Shown piece after piece: positions 16,556 to 24,487 of a DNA stretch of 64,000 nt; positions within the stretch are counted from its first letter, which is position 1; every line of letters starts with the position of its first letter. The stretch is taken from positions 310,001 through 374,000 of the forward strand of contig NZ_JAKZFC010000002.1 of assembly GCF_022549215.1 (NCBI RefSeq). The letters run 5' to 3'. This stretch comes from Solibacillus palustris. GTDB lineage: Bacteria > Bacillota > Bacilli > Bacillales_A > Planococcaceae. The translations under genes and the position numbers were made by a program. The notes below the pieces were generated by a model, which saw only the letters and a list, made by a program, of their open reading frames with translations, searched no databases and was not told where the DNA came from.

Positions 16556-18639
16556 GCGACACACTCCTCAATTGTCAGTAGACGTTGACGAACATAATAT
16601 ACCGATTTAATACCCTTCATCCATGCATAAATATAAACTTTTGCGAGCTGTTCAGTATTCCATTGATCGGTTACATATAATGTCATCGAGATACCTTGAT
16701 CGACATGCTGCTGAGCGGCTGCGTATAAATCAATAAGCTCGTAAGGATTGACGTCATAGGCTTCTGTATAAAGATCCTTGTTATCATTCGTTAAAAACGG
16801 CATCGGATAAATTGTTCTGCTGTCTGCGTAGTCACGAACCTCCACGCGCTCTGTTACGGGTGAAATTGACGCTGTACATGAACGGATGTAGGAAATGGAT
16901 CCCGTAGGCGCGATCGCTAAACGGTAGCTATGGAAAAGCCCGTATGTTTGAACATCTACTTTTAACTGCTGCCACATTTCGTTAGTAATGATTGGCGTTG
17001 AACCTAATGCGTGTTGAACGATTTGGTCAAGCTCCGTTATTTCTTTTGTAATATACTTTTCAAAGAAAGTACCTGACGCATAATCACTATCCTCATAACG
17101 ATAAAACGTTTCTTTTTTCTCTTTTGCTAATTCCATAGAAGCTTTTATTGAAAAATAATTCAATGCTTCCATAAAGGCGTCAATAAAGGCGATTGATTCC
17201 TTTGAGCCATAACGAATGCCACTACTTACTAAATGACCATGTAAGTTCATAACACCTAGTCCAACCGAGTGCATCACCTTATTAGCTTTTGATACGGAAG
17301 GAACATTAATGATGTCGGTCATCGTAGATACGTTAGTTAATAAGCGCATCGCAGTTTGTACTAGTTGTTCAAAGCTTTGTACCTTTGTCGCTTCATGAAT
17401 ATCAATAGAGCCTAGGTTACATGACACATCTAGACCATATTCATTTGGCTGATTTTGATCGGTAATCACGCTAGTTTGCTGATACTGAAGAATTTCAGTG
17501 CATAAATTCGACATTTTTACGCGACCGATATTTTTCAATGGGTGAGTGTTATTTACATTATCATCCATTATTTCAAACGGGTATCCTGATTCAAATTGTG
17601 CTTTTTTCACTTCGGTATATAATTTACGTGCATTGATGCGTTTTAGCTTGCGGATATTTGGATTATCCAAAAGCTCGTAATACATCTCGGTCATCGAAAT
17701 TTCCGACATGCGTTTCCCATATTCTTTGTAAATATCATATGAACTAAACAAAACGATGTCTTTATCACGGCGCATAAGTTCAAAGAAAATATCTGGTATG
17801 ATAATGCCGGTAGATAGAGTAGCTAAACGAATTTTGTCATCGGCATTTGGCTTTTTCGATGAAACAAAGCTTTCAATATCACCATGGAAAATATTCAAAT
17901 AGACAACCCCAGAGCCGTTACGTTGACCAAGCTGATTGGAATAGCTAAACGAGTTTTCTAACAGCTTTGCAACTGGCATAACACCACTTGCACGGTTTAA
18001 AATGCCTTTAATCGGGTCACCTAGTGGACGAAGGTCGGTTAAATTAACACCTACACCGCCACCTAATCGAGATAACTCTAAACAATAGCCTATATTTTCA
18101 GCAATGGAGTTCATCGTATCATCCATCGTTAATTTAAAGCATGAAACCAGTTCTCCACGCGCTTTTTTTCCGCTGTTTAGTGCAGTAGGGGTAGCAGGCT
18201 GATAGGCAGTCATAATTGCTTCTATTGCACTTTCTGCTAATGCTTCATCACCTTGTGCAAGGTATAGAGCAATAATAACAATTCGATCCTCGTATTTTTC
18301 TAATATTTCTTTGCCATCTCTGCTTTTCATCGCATAGCTATCATAAAATTTAGACGCACTCATAAATGATGGAAAGCGGAATTTATAAGCATACGCCTTT
18401 TTGTACATGCGCTTAATGAAATCCATAGAATAACGTTCAATAAATTCCTTTTCGTAGTAGCCTTCTTCCACTAAATAGCGTACTTTTTCTTCGATATCAA
18501 TAAAATAGCGAAGACGCACATTGATTTCCTCTAAAAAGTAACGGCGTGTCGCATCCTTATCTTTTTGTAAATCGATTTCGCCTGTCGCACGGTAGCGGTT
18601 GAGAATATCGTTGTTAAGAGTTAAATATTGTTTCATCAT
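16543..18639 (-). CDS. nrdE: Ribonucleotide reductase class Ib, alpha subunit
   Basis: Catalytic subunit reducing ribonucleoside diphosphates. It has 698 residues, normal for NrdE. Visible marks are the substrate-site Cys in GELVSCFKLTMDD, the finger-loop region NLCTEILQ, LDVSCNLGSIDI, and LAIAPTGSISYI. The C-terminal redox tail ends EECVACQI, whose Cys pair passes electrons from the small glutaredoxin-like protein to the active site. The start is ATG 18639 (or the adjacent ATG 18636), overlapping the nrdI stop. The ATP-cone seen in class Ia is absent, as expected for Ib. Confidence 0.96.
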   Translation of the reverse strand: MMKQYLTLNNDILNRYRATGEIDLQKDKDATRRYFLEEINVRLRYFIDIEEKVRYLVEEGYYEKEFIERYSMDFIKRMYKKAYAYKFRFPSFMSASKFYDSYAMKSRDGKEILEKYEDRIVIIALYLAQGDEALAESAIEAIMTAYQPATPTALNSGKKARGELVSCFKLTMDDTMNSIAENIGYCLELSRLGGGVGVNLTDLRPLGDPIKGILNRASGVMPVAKLLENSFSYSNQLGQRNGSGVVYLNIFHGDIESFVSSKKPNADDKIRLATLSTGIIIPDIFFELMRRDKDIVLFSSYDIYKEYGKRMSEISMTEMYYELLDNPNIRKLKRINARKLYTEVKKAQFESGYPFEIMDDNVNNTHPLKNIGRVKMSNLCTEILQYQQTSVITDQNQPNEYGLDVSCNLGSIDIHEATKVQSFEQLVQTAMRLLTNVSTMTDIINVPSVSKANKVMHSVGLGVMNLHGHLVSSGIRYGSKESIAFIDAFMEALNYFSIKASMELAKEKKETFYRYEDSDYASGTFFEKYITKEITELDQIVQHALGSTPIITNEMWQQLKVDVQTYGLFHSYRLAIAPTGSISYIRSCTASISPVTERVEVRDYADSRTIYPMPFLTNDNKDLYTEAYDVNPYELIDLYAAAQQHVDQGISMTLYVTDQWNTEQLAKVYIYAWMKGIKSVYYVRQRLLTIEECVACQI

Positions 18640-19001
18640 CTAGCCTCATTCCAAATTGAGTTATAAAATTGCTTTATTTGCTCATACTCAGCAGTTGTTC
18701 CACGTAAATCTAGCTTTGCGATTAATGGAAGCTGGTAATAGTTCGCTAGTAAATCACCGGCACGGCCAAACATCGAATGACCAAAATTTCTATTGCCACT
18801 GACAATGATTCCTTTACAAAGCGTGTGGTTCTGCTGCATATAATTTTCCACGACTAGAGGAACCGAGCCTAGCCCATCCGTATAGGTGAACAGTAAAAAA
18901 GGCTTTGTTATGGATATCGCTTGTTCAATTGCGATTGCAGGTAAACCAAGCTTTCCGACAATGCTTTGAACATTCCCAGTGCGTGAAGCATAAACAATCA
19001 T
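18636..19001 (-). CDS. nrdI: Flavodoxin-like NrdI
   Basis: Supplies the oxidant that builds the manganese tyrosyl-radical cofactor of NrdF. The 121-residue flavodoxin fold begins MIVYASRTGNVQSIV (FMN phosphate loop). It has the FMN-ring loops FTYTDGLGSVP and VSGNRNFGHSMF. It overlaps the glutaredoxin-like gene upstream (4 bases) and nrdE downstream. Confidence 0.95.
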   Translation of the reverse strand: MIVYASRTGNVQSIVGKLGLPAIAIEQAISITKPFLLFTYTDGLGSVPLVVENYMQQNHTLCKGIIVSGNRNFGHSMFGRAGDLLANYYQLPLIAKLDLRGTTAEYEQIKQFYNSIWNEAR

Positions 19002-19222
19002 GCGCTAAGCTCGGCAATACGGTCCATAATTGAGCTAGGCTCCGCAAACCATTCGCCATTTACCTCTAACACAGGTACTGCTAAAAAGCCTGCATCCACT
19101 ACTGTTTGCTTCGCATTTTCGTCATGATCAATATTAATCACTTCTACTTGTAAATTGGCTGCTTCAAGTTCTGATTTTACCCATAGGCATTTTGGACAAA
19201 TTGTTTTTGTATACAGTTTCAT
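18998..19222 (-). CDS. nrdH: Glutaredoxin/NrdH-like redox protein
   Basis: Predicted electron donor to NrdE. The 74-residue thioredoxin-fold protein has a CPKC active site (residues 9-12) in KTICPKCLWVKSELEAANL and the cis-Pro region AVPVLEVNGEWF. NrdH usually has C-[MV]-x-C and glutaredoxin CPYC, so CPKC is intermediate. ATG 19222 follows GAGGGATACC and was chosen over a longer open frame that would run back into the riboswitch terminator. First gene of the nrd operon. Confidence 0.85.
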   Translation of the reverse strand: MKLYTKTICPKCLWVKSELEAANLQVEVINIDHDENAKQTVVDAGFLAVPVLEVNGEWFAEPSSIMDRIAELSA

Positions 19223-19278
19223 AAAGGTATCCCTCACTAATGATAAATTTATTGTGCTAAAACATTTGGGCAAAGAAA

Positions 19279-19305
19279 AAAGCTATCCGATTAAAGGATA
19301 GCTTG
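19279..19305 (-). terminator. Riboswitch-controlled terminator before nrdH
   Basis: Minus strand: AAGCTATCC / GGATAGCTT stem, 7-base loop, then TTTTTTC. It lies between the cobalamin aptamer and nrdH. Confidence 0.88.
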
Positions 19306-19365
19306 AAATGGAAACAAAAATAGAGTTTTCGTCTCCATTTCCTATTCCCCGAAGAAATGTACGTG

Positions 19366-19523
19366 AATTTAGCGTGGCAGGTCTCCTGGCTTTGCGTCAT
19401 TCCTCCGACACCTTCCCGTGAATTGACACAGTGGTTTACGTCTTCAGTCAGCATTTACAGTTGCGGGGACAGCGTTGGTTTTGCACCAAACTTCCCTATT
19501 AAACTACATTTAGTAGTACCTCG
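19366..19523 (-). promoter_or_regulatory. Cobalamin riboswitch controlling the class Ib ribonucleotide reductase
   Basis: Minus-strand landmarks: GGTAC, AATAGGGAA, TTTGGTGCAAAACCAA, CTGTCCCCGCAACTGT, ACCACTGTG, GGGAAGGTG and B12 box AAGCCAGGAGACCTGCC. It is followed by a terminator and then nrdH-nrdI-nrdE-nrdF, so bound adenosylcobalamin should turn this B12-independent reductase off. Confidence 0.95.
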
Positions 19524-19547
19524 ATAAATTAACACAATATCTAGTTA
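19501..19547. promoter_or_regulatory. Candidate NrdR box pair
   Basis: Two degenerate 16-mers, AAACTACATTTAGTAG (19501-19516) and ACACAATATCTAGTTA (19532-19547), match the NrdR consensus ACACWATATATWGTGT at 11 and 13 of 16 positions. Their starts are 31 bases apart, the spacing known for paired NrdR boxes. The first overlaps the 5' edge of the aptamer. Confidence 0.45.
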
Positions 19548-19555
19548 TGAATATG

Positions 19556-19584
19556 AGTATAAGTGTTCGTATGTTAAAAGTAAA
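19556..19584 (-). promoter_or_regulatory. Promoter of the nrd operon
   Basis: Minus strand TTTACT, 17-base spacer, TATACT. Transcription would begin about 30 bases before the aptamer. The remaining stretch 19590-19843 holds no gene that I can support. Confidence 0.6.
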
Positions 19585-19843
19585 GCTAGACTTTAAAGTC
19601 GGACAACTGACTCTTTATAAATGCACGCAAAAGTGCAGTTCTATTGTGAGAATTTCTATTTGCGTTATGATAGCTATTTGTTATTTTAGCATAGATTTAT
19701 TATTTAACGAGGATTTTTCCTAAAACGATTCGTTCTTGATATTCATTCTTCTAATTTTCAATTGACACTGATTCTAGAAAAAGCAGAATGTTAGTTGAAT
19801 CAATCAAATTGAAAAAGGCTACCATTCAAACGATGTGCCGATG

Positions 19844-20171
19844 CTATACTGATTTTTTTTCTTCCTGCCATTTCGCATAATTGTAGCTACCCTGCACGAT
19901 GAAAAGAAACACAACAAAAATAACGTAACCGATAAATAGGGGACTCAACCCTAATAAAAAATACATAAATACAATAAGCAATAGAAAAAACGGTATCGAA
20001 TAAATCGTGCGCAAAAAAATTTCGACGATAAGATAAGCCGAAATAAGAAAATTTAAACCCTTTGTCAACTTTTGGCTTGTTTCGATAATACTTTTTTAAG
20101 CCAAACGTCAAAAGCGAAATAATGGTGAGATTGATCAGTAGGCTCATCCAAAAAACAGAATTAACAAACAA
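19844..20171 (-). pseudogene. Small membrane protein, apparently frameshifted
   Basis: A TTG start at 20171 follows GGAGGTGAATTCAT and opens a frame MFVNSVFWMSLLINLTIISL with one membrane segment, then KKYYRNKPKVDKGFKFSYFG. At a run of seven T (minus strand, about 20014) the reading passes to a second frame that continues YSIPFFLLLIVFMYFLLG and ends NYAKWQEEKKSV. Removing one T joins the two into a single protein of about 108 residues with three membrane helices. It is either a true frameshift (or phase-variable homopolymer) or a sequencing error. Family not recognised. Confidence 0.55.
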
Positions 20172-20245
20172 ATGAATTCACCTCCGTTACTCCTGAAATT
20201 TGTATTTATTGTATAATTATAGCAAATTGAATGAAGAGTACATAG

Positions 20246-20326
20246 TTGCAAGCAGAGTGGCTTGTTTTTCTTTCGATAGGCACTTGTATACTCGCTGGAA
20301 TTATAGTGTTGTTCGTTAAAAAGTGA
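20246..20326 (+). CDS. Possible 26-residue single-helix membrane peptide
   Basis: A TTG-started frame would give MQAEWLVFLSIGTCILAGII and then VLFVKK. It has one hydrophobic helix with a Lys tail, the shape of small membrane peptides. A weak GAAGAG lies upstream. Nothing else supports it, and the surrounding 20172-20476 is otherwise empty. Confidence 0.25.
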   Translation: MQAEWLVFLSIGTCILAGIIVLFVKK

Positions 20327-20476
20327 AAACAGGTGACACTACAGCAAGCGTAATTAATTATTGAACAAAAAAAGCTACACCTACATGAATTATACAAAGC
20401 GCACGAGATGCATATGTTGAAAGACAAGTAATTTTGGAGAAATGCACTACAAATAAACTCGAATGAGGTGTCGACA

Positions 20477-21364
20477 ATGCGTAGCTGGCAAAGTGTAGCG
20501 TTTAAATGGTATTTAATTATGCGCGGATCGAAAAAAAAGTTTCAAAATCCCAAATTATTGGATGATTTTATAGCAAGTAAATATAACGAGTTACCATACC
20601 AATTAGATGAGTCTTTTCGAGTGAAGAAAGACATTTTGAAAAATGAAATCAGCGGAATGCGATATTATACAATTAACGAACAGCGCAAACCGAAAAAGGT
20701 GATTTATTATTTTCATGGAGGCGCTTATATTAATGATCCACTAAGCTTTCATTGGCGTTATTTAATAAAACTTGCCAAAGCTACAGATTATACAATTGTA
20801 GTACCGATTTATCCAAAGCTTCCTCGACATACAGTACTTGAATGCTATGAGGCGATTTATGCTTTATATGAGCGACTGTTAGAACATTATGATGCCCCAT
20901 TTATTTTTATGGGAGATTCAGCAGGAGGTGGATTAGCACTAGGTTTTGCACAAGATGTAAAGTTGTTAAACAAGCGGCAGCCTGAGCATATTATCCTGAA
21001 TTCGCCGTGGTTAGATGTGACAGGAGTGGACCCTCGCTATAAACAACTTGAAAAGATAGATCCGATGTTAGGGATTCAAGGGGCACAAGAGCTGGGTCGA
21101 TTGTGGGCAAAGGATGTTGGAATAAAAAATTACAAGGTCAGCCCATTAAATGGGGATATACAAGATATTGGGAAACTCACACTTTTCGTTGGAACAGGGG
21201 AGCTTTTATTGGTGGATGCACATATGCTACGTGAAAAAGCGCAACAAGAACACGTGCCACTCCAATATTTTGAATATAGTAAAATGAATCACGTATTCCC
21301 AGTATTTCCGGTACCAGAGGCAAAAAAAGCATTTAAAGAACTGTTAAAGATTATTCAAACATAA
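20477..21364 (+). CDS. Alpha/beta hydrolase, acetyl-esterase (hormone-sensitive lipase) family
   Basis: Probable cytoplasmic carboxylesterase of 295 residues. The oxyanion-hole motif is YYFHGGAYIND, the nucleophile is Ser in FMGDSAGGGLAL, the acid is Asp in LLVDAHML and the His is in MNHVFPVFP. These are the four landmarks of the HSL group. The ATG at 20477 was chosen because GAGGTG precedes it by 8 bases; the longer frame starts three codons earlier with GTG. It stands 30 bases before a methyltransferase on the same strand and may share its transcript. The natural substrate is unknown. Confidence 0.88.
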   Translation: MRSWQSVAFKWYLIMRGSKKKFQNPKLLDDFIASKYNELPYQLDESFRVKKDILKNEISGMRYYTINEQRKPKKVIYYFHGGAYINDPLSFHWRYLIKLAKATDYTIVVPIYPKLPRHTVLECYEAIYALYERLLEHYDAPFIFMGDSAGGGLALGFAQDVKLLNKRQPEHIILNSPWLDVTGVDPRYKQLEKIDPMLGIQGAQELGRLWAKDVGIKNYKVSPLNGDIQDIGKLTLFVGTGELLLVDAHMLREKAQQEHVPLQYFEYSKMNHVFPVFPVPEAKKAFKELLKIIQT

Positions 21365-21394
21365 TGTTAAGTAAGTAGGAGGAAATACAATACT

Positions 21395-22147
21395 ATGAAG
21401 TATATAGATAAGTTTACTGGAAAAGCACAACATTATAATCAAGGTCGTCCCTCGTATGCACCTGAATTAATAGATGATCTATATAAAAATGGTTATTTAA
21501 CACCACATTCTATAGTTGCTGATATCGGGGCAGGTACTGGTAAATTCACAGAGCAAATTTTGCAAATGGGCAATACGGTATTTGCCGTAGAACCAAACAA
21601 CGACATGCGCGCTGTATTGACTGAACGGTTTCAGTATTTTGACACCTTGATAATACTGAATGGAACAGATGAAGCTACATCATTAGCGGATCATTCAGTA
21701 GATGCTATTACTGTTGCACAAGCATTTCATTGGTTTGATATAGAAAAATTTAAACAAGAATGTACGCGCATTCTAAAACCAAATGGTCTAGTTATATTAA
21801 TTTGGAATATGCGTGATGAAGCGTCACCAGTTAATCAAGAGACGTATCGGATATTTCAAAAGTATTGTTCGAACTTTACAGGATTTAGCGGAGGTATTAA
21901 AAGAAACGACGAGCAAATTTCAGCGTTTTTTGATGGTGATTTCTTTGTAAAAAGCTTTTCAAATCATCTATATTATTCAAAGGATGACTTTATTGCACGC
22001 AGTTTATCCGCATCGTATTCATTGAAACAAGGGGACGAACTATTTGAGGATTATTTGCAAGAGTTAACAAATTTATATAATCAATTTGTCGTAAATGGGG
22101 TACTTGAAGTCCCAAATAATAGTGTCGCTTATATTGGAAAATTATAA
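21395..22147 (+). CDS. Class I SAM-dependent methyltransferase (UbiE/YcgJ-like)
   Basis: A 250-residue small-molecule methyltransferase. Motif I is ADIGAGTGKFTEQIL, motif II ends FAVEPNNDMRAVL, and the post-motifs are DATSLADHSV-like and FHWFDIEKFKQECTRILKPN. A good GTAGGAGGAAA site precedes it. The C-terminal part (YYSKDDFIARSLSASYSLK) fits the family of about 250 residues found in many Bacillales. The substrate is not predictable. Confidence 0.85.
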   Translation: MKYIDKFTGKAQHYNQGRPSYAPELIDDLYKNGYLTPHSIVADIGAGTGKFTEQILQMGNTVFAVEPNNDMRAVLTERFQYFDTLIILNGTDEATSLADHSVDAITVAQAFHWFDIEKFKQECTRILKPNGLVILIWNMRDEASPVNQETYRIFQKYCSNFTGFSGGIKRNDEQISAFFDGDFFVKSFSNHLYYSKDDFIARSLSASYSLKQGDELFEDYLQELTNLYNQFVVNGVLEVPNNSVAYIGKL

Positions 22148-22191
22148 ATAAAGCCATGCGTAGCGAATGATTCCTACGCATGGCTTATTTT
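22148..22191. terminator. Bidirectional terminator between convergent genes
   Basis: AAGCCATGCGTAG / CTACGCATGGCTT stem with T-rich tails on both strands. It serves the methyltransferase and the convergent membrane protein gene. Confidence 0.85.
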
Positions 22192-22583
22192 TGAATCGAA
22201 ATTTCTGTCACAATTTTCGTTACCGGCAAATAAGTGATTTCGCAATAATAATTTCCATTAGCAATATCTTTGAAGTGCTCAGATTTAATAGAGTATGTTT
22301 TGTTAGCGATCATCACTTCTGTTGTATCAATGCTATTGCCGCCACCACTAACAAACTCGAGCGTACAATCACCGGCAGTTGACTTCGTTTGCTCTGTTTG
22401 TAAATAAAAAAAGTCCGTGGTATAAATACTAGCAACAACAAGTGTAAATACCATTAGCACTCCAAGCATTATAATAGGCGCCTTATTTTGATTCTTTAAT
22501 TGTAAGGTTTTAATCCAAACAAATAGCACAATTAAAAACAGTAGTACAAATACGATGAGTCCACTATAAAATGCAAGTAACAT
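22185..22583 (-). CDS. Hypothetical membrane-anchored protein, 132 residues
   Basis: I do not recognise the family. Two N-terminal hydrophobic segments (about residues 3-25 and 38-56) are followed by an extracytoplasmic domain of about 70 residues with two Cys (GDCTLEFVSGGGNS and NYYCEITYLP) that could form a disulfide. AAGGGGGCGACGATT precedes ATG 22583. It is monocistronic, convergent with the methyltransferase and divergent from the histidine leader region. Confidence 0.65.
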   Translation of the reverse strand: MLLAFYSGLIVFVLLFLIVLFVWIKTLQLKNQNKAPIIMLGVLMVFTLVVASIYTTDFFYLQTEQTKSTAGDCTLEFVSGGGNSIDTTEVMIANKTYSIKSEHFKDIANGNYYCEITYLPVTKIVTEISIQK

Positions 22584-22668
22584 AATCGTCGCCCCCTTAG
22601 TCGATAATAATTATACGGATAAACGATTAATAACGTTTCGATAAATTGTGAATTTTTTGTAATTTTCG

Positions 22669-22697
22669 TTGCATCAATAATTTTTTTGCTGTATAGT
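22669..22697 (+). promoter_or_regulatory. Promoter of the histidine leader
   Basis: TTGCAT, a 17-base spacer and TATAGT, about 30 bases before the leader-peptide start codon. Confidence 0.75.
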
Positions 22698-22725
22698 CTG
22701 TAGTTAATTGAAAGGAGAATGTTGT

Positions 22726-22776
22726 ATGCAATTGAACTTGTCGCAATTATTTACTATTAAACATCATCATAAATAA
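22726..22776 (+). CDS. Histidine leader peptide (16 residues)
   Basis: A tiny gene with a full AAAGGAGAATGTTGT ribosome site. It encodes MQLNLSQLFTIKHHHK, with three consecutive CAT codons just before the end. It sits between a good promoter and a strong terminator in front of a histidyl-tRNA synthetase-type gene. This is the classical layout of ribosome-mediated attenuation: a ribosome stalled at the His codons would favour an antiterminator. Confidence 0.8.
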   Translation: MQLNLSQLFTIKHHHK

Positions 22777-22826
22777 AAGTCTTGCTATCTTTATTAAATT
22801 TTTTAATATCGAATAGGAAGACTTTT
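22776..22826 (+). promoter_or_regulatory. Leader hairpin, candidate antiterminator region
   Basis: AAAGTCTT (22776-22783) can pair with AAGACTTT (22818-22825), enclosing a second small stem TATTAAA / TTTAATA. It starts at the leader-peptide stop codon, so ribosome position would decide whether it forms. Confidence 0.55.
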
Positions 22827-22833
22827 CGTCGTG

Positions 22834-22887
22834 AAATCGTATACATAAAGCCACTTGGAGCTTTATATAGATACGATTTTTTTATTT
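22834..22887 (+). terminator. Attenuator terminator before hisS
   Basis: A two-part stem, AAATCGTAT with ATACGATTT and ATAAAGC with GCTTTAT, closes on CACTTGGA and is followed by TTTTTTTATTT. It lies 30 bases before the hisS start codon. Confidence 0.88.
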
Positions 22888-22914
22888 GCCAAAAATCGAA
22901 GGGAGCGAACGAAA

Positions 22915-24189
22915 ATGAAGAAAATGGATTATCAAAATGTAAGAGGAACACAAGATTTTTTACCTGAGCAGGAGGTTGTGCGCCGTAAAATTCGCCGTAC
23001 ACTAGAAGATACATTTATCTTATATGGCTGTAAACCATTAGAAACACCAATGCTTAACTATACGGAGCTAATGGCATCAAAATATGCGGGTGGTGCAGAA
23101 ATTTTACAGGAAATGTATACACTAACGGATCGCGGCGAACGTGACATAGCTTTGCGCTATGATTTAACCATTCCATTTGCCAAAGTAGTTGCGATGAACC
23201 CAAATTTGGCAATGCCATTTAAGCGCTATGAAATCGGTAAAGTTTTCCGAGATGGACCAATTAAAGCAGGGCGTTTCCGAGAATTTACGCAATGTGATGT
23301 AGACATTGTTGGTGTAGCGTCACAAGCAGCTGAAGCAGAGCTCATGATGATGGCAGTCGATGCATTTGAAAAATTACAGGTGTCGGTTCAAATCCAGTAT
23401 AATAACCGCAAGCTTTTGTTCGGCTTACTGCAAATGTTTGAAGTGCCTGAAACGGCGATGAATCGTGTCATTTTAATATTAGATAAAAAGGAGAAAATTG
23501 ACCGAGCTACTCTAGTTAAAGAGTTGACTGAATTAGCACTTACACCTGCAGCACTGAAAAAAATTGAGTCTTTTTTAGATGCTAATCCTACGCTTTCATA
23601 TTTTGAAAATTACAGTTTGCAAAATGATTTTATTGCACAAGGGGTAACAGAAGTTCGTGAACTTATGGATTTTTTACAAGCACTGAAAATTGAAAGATCA
23701 TGCCTGTTTAATCCGTTTTTAGCGCGAGGCTTAGAAATTTATACAGGAACGATTTATGAAATTTTCTTAAAAGATGGTGCTATTAAATCGAGCATTGGCA
23801 GTGGTGGACGTTATGATAATGCTATTGGTGGACTGATTGGCAAAGATGCGTCATTTGCTACAGTGGGCATTTCATTTGGCTTAGATGTTATTTATACAGC
23901 GTTTGAATTAGCAAACCAAATCGAACAAAATCCACGCGAAATTGATGTCTTTATTATTCCGATGAACACATTAAAACAAGCTTTGCAACTAGCAACTGCT
24001 TTAAGAAAAACTGGTCAACGTGTTGAAGTAGAGCTATCAGGGAAAAAATTATCGAAGGCAATGGATAAGGCGAATCGCGAAAATGTTGGGAAGGTTATTG
24101 TACTAGGAGAAAATGAAGTTGCGGCAAATAAAATCGCAATTAAGGATATGGTAAGTGGTCGAGTAGAAGAGGTGGAATTTAATTTTTAA
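22915..24189 (+). CDS. hisS: Histidyl-tRNA synthetase (leader-regulated type)
   Basis: Predicted to charge tRNA-His. The 424-residue class II protein has NVRGTQDFLPEQEVVRRKI (motif 1 region), motif 2 KRYEIGKVFRDGP...GRFREFTQCD, the histidine-specific ARGLEIYTGTIYEIF and GSGGRYDNAIGGL, and a C-terminal anticodon-binding domain from about residue 335. The motif 3 segment reads VGISFGLDVI, where an Arg is normally found after Asp/Glu; here it is Val by my alignment. ATG 22915 has GGGAG upstream; the longer frame would start inside the terminator. HisZ is the alternative but usually lacks the anticodon domain. Confidence 0.85.
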   Translation: MKKMDYQNVRGTQDFLPEQEVVRRKIRRTLEDTFILYGCKPLETPMLNYTELMASKYAGGAEILQEMYTLTDRGERDIALRYDLTIPFAKVVAMNPNLAMPFKRYEIGKVFRDGPIKAGRFREFTQCDVDIVGVASQAAEAELMMMAVDAFEKLQVSVQIQYNNRKLLFGLLQMFEVPETAMNRVILILDKKEKIDRATLVKELTELALTPAALKKIESFLDANPTLSYFENYSLQNDFIAQGVTEVRELMDFLQALKIERSCLFNPFLARGLEIYTGTIYEIFLKDGAIKSSIGSGGRYDNAIGGLIGKDASFATVGISFGLDVIYTAFELANQIEQNPREIDVFIIPMNTLKQALQLATALRKTGQRVEVELSGKKLSKAMDKANRENVGKVIVLGENEVAANKIAIKDMVSGRVEEVEFNF

Positions 24190-24208
24190 TTGAATGAACT
24201 GACATATG

Positions 24209-24243
24209 GTTCTTTATTTATTTTCGAAAAATTTAATAGAACC
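24209..24243 (+). other. Hairpin after hisS
   Basis: GGTTCT-TTATT / AATAGAACC long AT-rich stem, 20 bases past the stop. It has no clear T run. The rest of 24244-24400 holds nothing that I can identify. Confidence 0.4.
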
Positions 24244-24400
24244 GGGATGAGATGAATAGATATTTAAAAATGACTATAGGTAAATAAGTGGATGCATTAA
24301 TGTAACTCGCACGAATCATTACGTTTGTTCTTGCTACTAACTGGATATATATACCCTATTTTAGACAATATAATCGAAATGCGTGGCTAATTAACTTCAT

Positions 24401-24452
24401 TCTTTTCAAAAATTTTTGAAAAGACTGCCCTATTAATAGGCAGTCTTTTTGT
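24401..24452. terminator. 24-base perfect palindrome plus terminator
   Basis: A 24-base perfect palindrome (half-site TCTTTTCAAAAA, 24401-24424) runs directly into a AAAAGACTGCC / GGCAGTCTTTTT hairpin (to 24450) with T runs on both strands. It separates hisS from the convergent glyoxalase-like gene. Confidence 0.75.
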
Positions 24453-24487
24453 GGTGAACGTTTCCATAACGGTAAAAATATAAAGTG

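Noticed and set aside
20206-20427. Minus-strand 73-codon Cys-rich open frame
   Set aside because: No ribosome site, unnatural composition, and it lies in the upstream region of the esterase gene.
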